Source: Pyrocephalus nanus (Eukaryota > Chordata > Aves > Passeriformes > Tyrannidae). From it: a stretch of 64,000 nt of DNA. The DNA is taken from the NCBI GenBank assembly GCA_038380795.1, contig CM076270.1, positions 20,972,001 through 21,036,000 on the forward strand, read 5' to 3'. A program made the position numbers and the translations under genes. The notes below the pieces were generated by a model, which was not told the DNA's origin, searched no databases, and saw nothing but the letters and a program-made list of their open reading frames with translations. Position 1 is the stretch's first letter. The number at the start of each line of letters is the position of its first letter. Shown here one piece after another: positions 63,601 through 64,000 of the stretch.

Positions 63601-64000
63601 GAGAGACAGGGGCTGCCTGCATGGTGGACAACACCCAACCCAGGATTCGAGCACAGTTGTGTCTACACAAGCCCCCAGAATGGTAAACCAGCTCATAGCC
63701 AGCTGTGTGCACTCAGCCTTCCACCTCACGTAGCAGGGCTATGATGGTGTGGGTTAAATCACTCAGCCTCATTCTTCAGAAAATTCACACCATTTCACTC
63801 TACTAAATCAGAGGTTACAGAGAGCTCTGGGGATTCCCAGGGGTACTTCAGGCCTCAGGAAAGAAGCACATTGTCCAGCATGATTTTACAGCATGATTCC
63901 CATCTACCATGGCTGAAGAGTTGACCCTTTGCTTTATATTTTCAAGAAAACATAACACTGTATTATTTATCACCAAAATGTATTGTGAAGGAATGAAATA
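60601..64000. other. Non-coding block, no gene seen
   Basis: GC-richer, CpG-poor DNA at 61.0-61.25 kb with short frames on both strands, then AT-rich DNA to the end. A T/A/G run cluster lies at 63092-63124. A scrap near 63328-63360 (TTTTGAAAGTGCC then TTGGCACCTAAATGC) resembles old sauropsid repeat text but is weak. No exon or RNA gene recognised. Confidence 0.5.
63092..63124. repeat. T8-A9-G5-CT-G9 homopolymer cluster
   Basis: Consecutive runs of T, A and G, ending in G5-CT-G9. The G-rich end has enough G in long runs that a quadruplex could form on the plus strand. The T/A part is self-complementary. Confidence 0.85.

Overview
This window looks like a piece of a bird (at least sauropsid) nuclear chromosome. 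The clearest evidence is a recognisable 3' end of a CR1 LINE near 33.07-33.14 kb, with a second, more diverged CR1-type 3' tail about 250 bases upstream. Other signs are a low density of interspersed repeats, short microsatellites, scattered A/T homopolymers of 20-31 bases, CpG depletion and an AT-leaning composition. Nothing resembles prokaryotic gene organisation.

I find no protein-coding exon, tRNA, rRNA, known microRNA or other RNA gene that I can support. The open reading frames are short (mostly 60-130 codons), overlap on both strands, and match no domain I recognise. The two longest (191 and 179 codons) are artefacts of an A/C-only tract and of an A-rich tract. The window is best read as intergenic or deep intronic DNA. 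The adjoining gene cannot be named from this sequence.

Layout: 1-9.7 kb is AT-rich DNA with a T31 run, an A28 run, one MIR-like SINE relic (3.3 kb) and two patches rich in homeodomain/TALE-type motifs (6.0-6.3 and 8.8-9.0 kb). From 9.7 to 9.9 kb lies an unusual tract made almost only of A and C. From 10 to 31 kb is unremarkable non-coding DNA with another regulatory-looking patch at 16.5-16.8 kb and a (TTGG)n/T-rich tract at 19.1 kb. From 31.8 to 35.3 kb hold an A23 run, the two CR1 tails, a SINE-like relic and a 50-base A-rich purine tract. From 36 to 50 kb carry several degenerate copies of what appear to be old palindromic amniote repeats. From 56.3 to 57.0 kb is a local CpG-rich patch followed by AT-rich sequence with an octamer, a CCAAT motif and paired TAAT cores, the best candidate regulatory element here. 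From 60.2 to 60.6 kb is a similar motif-rich patch next to a T21 run.

I do not see a new molecular system. What stands out are candidate cis-regulatory blocks and repeat relics. Regulatory calls rest on motif content alone and repeat calls on remembered consensus patterns; neither has been checked by alignment.
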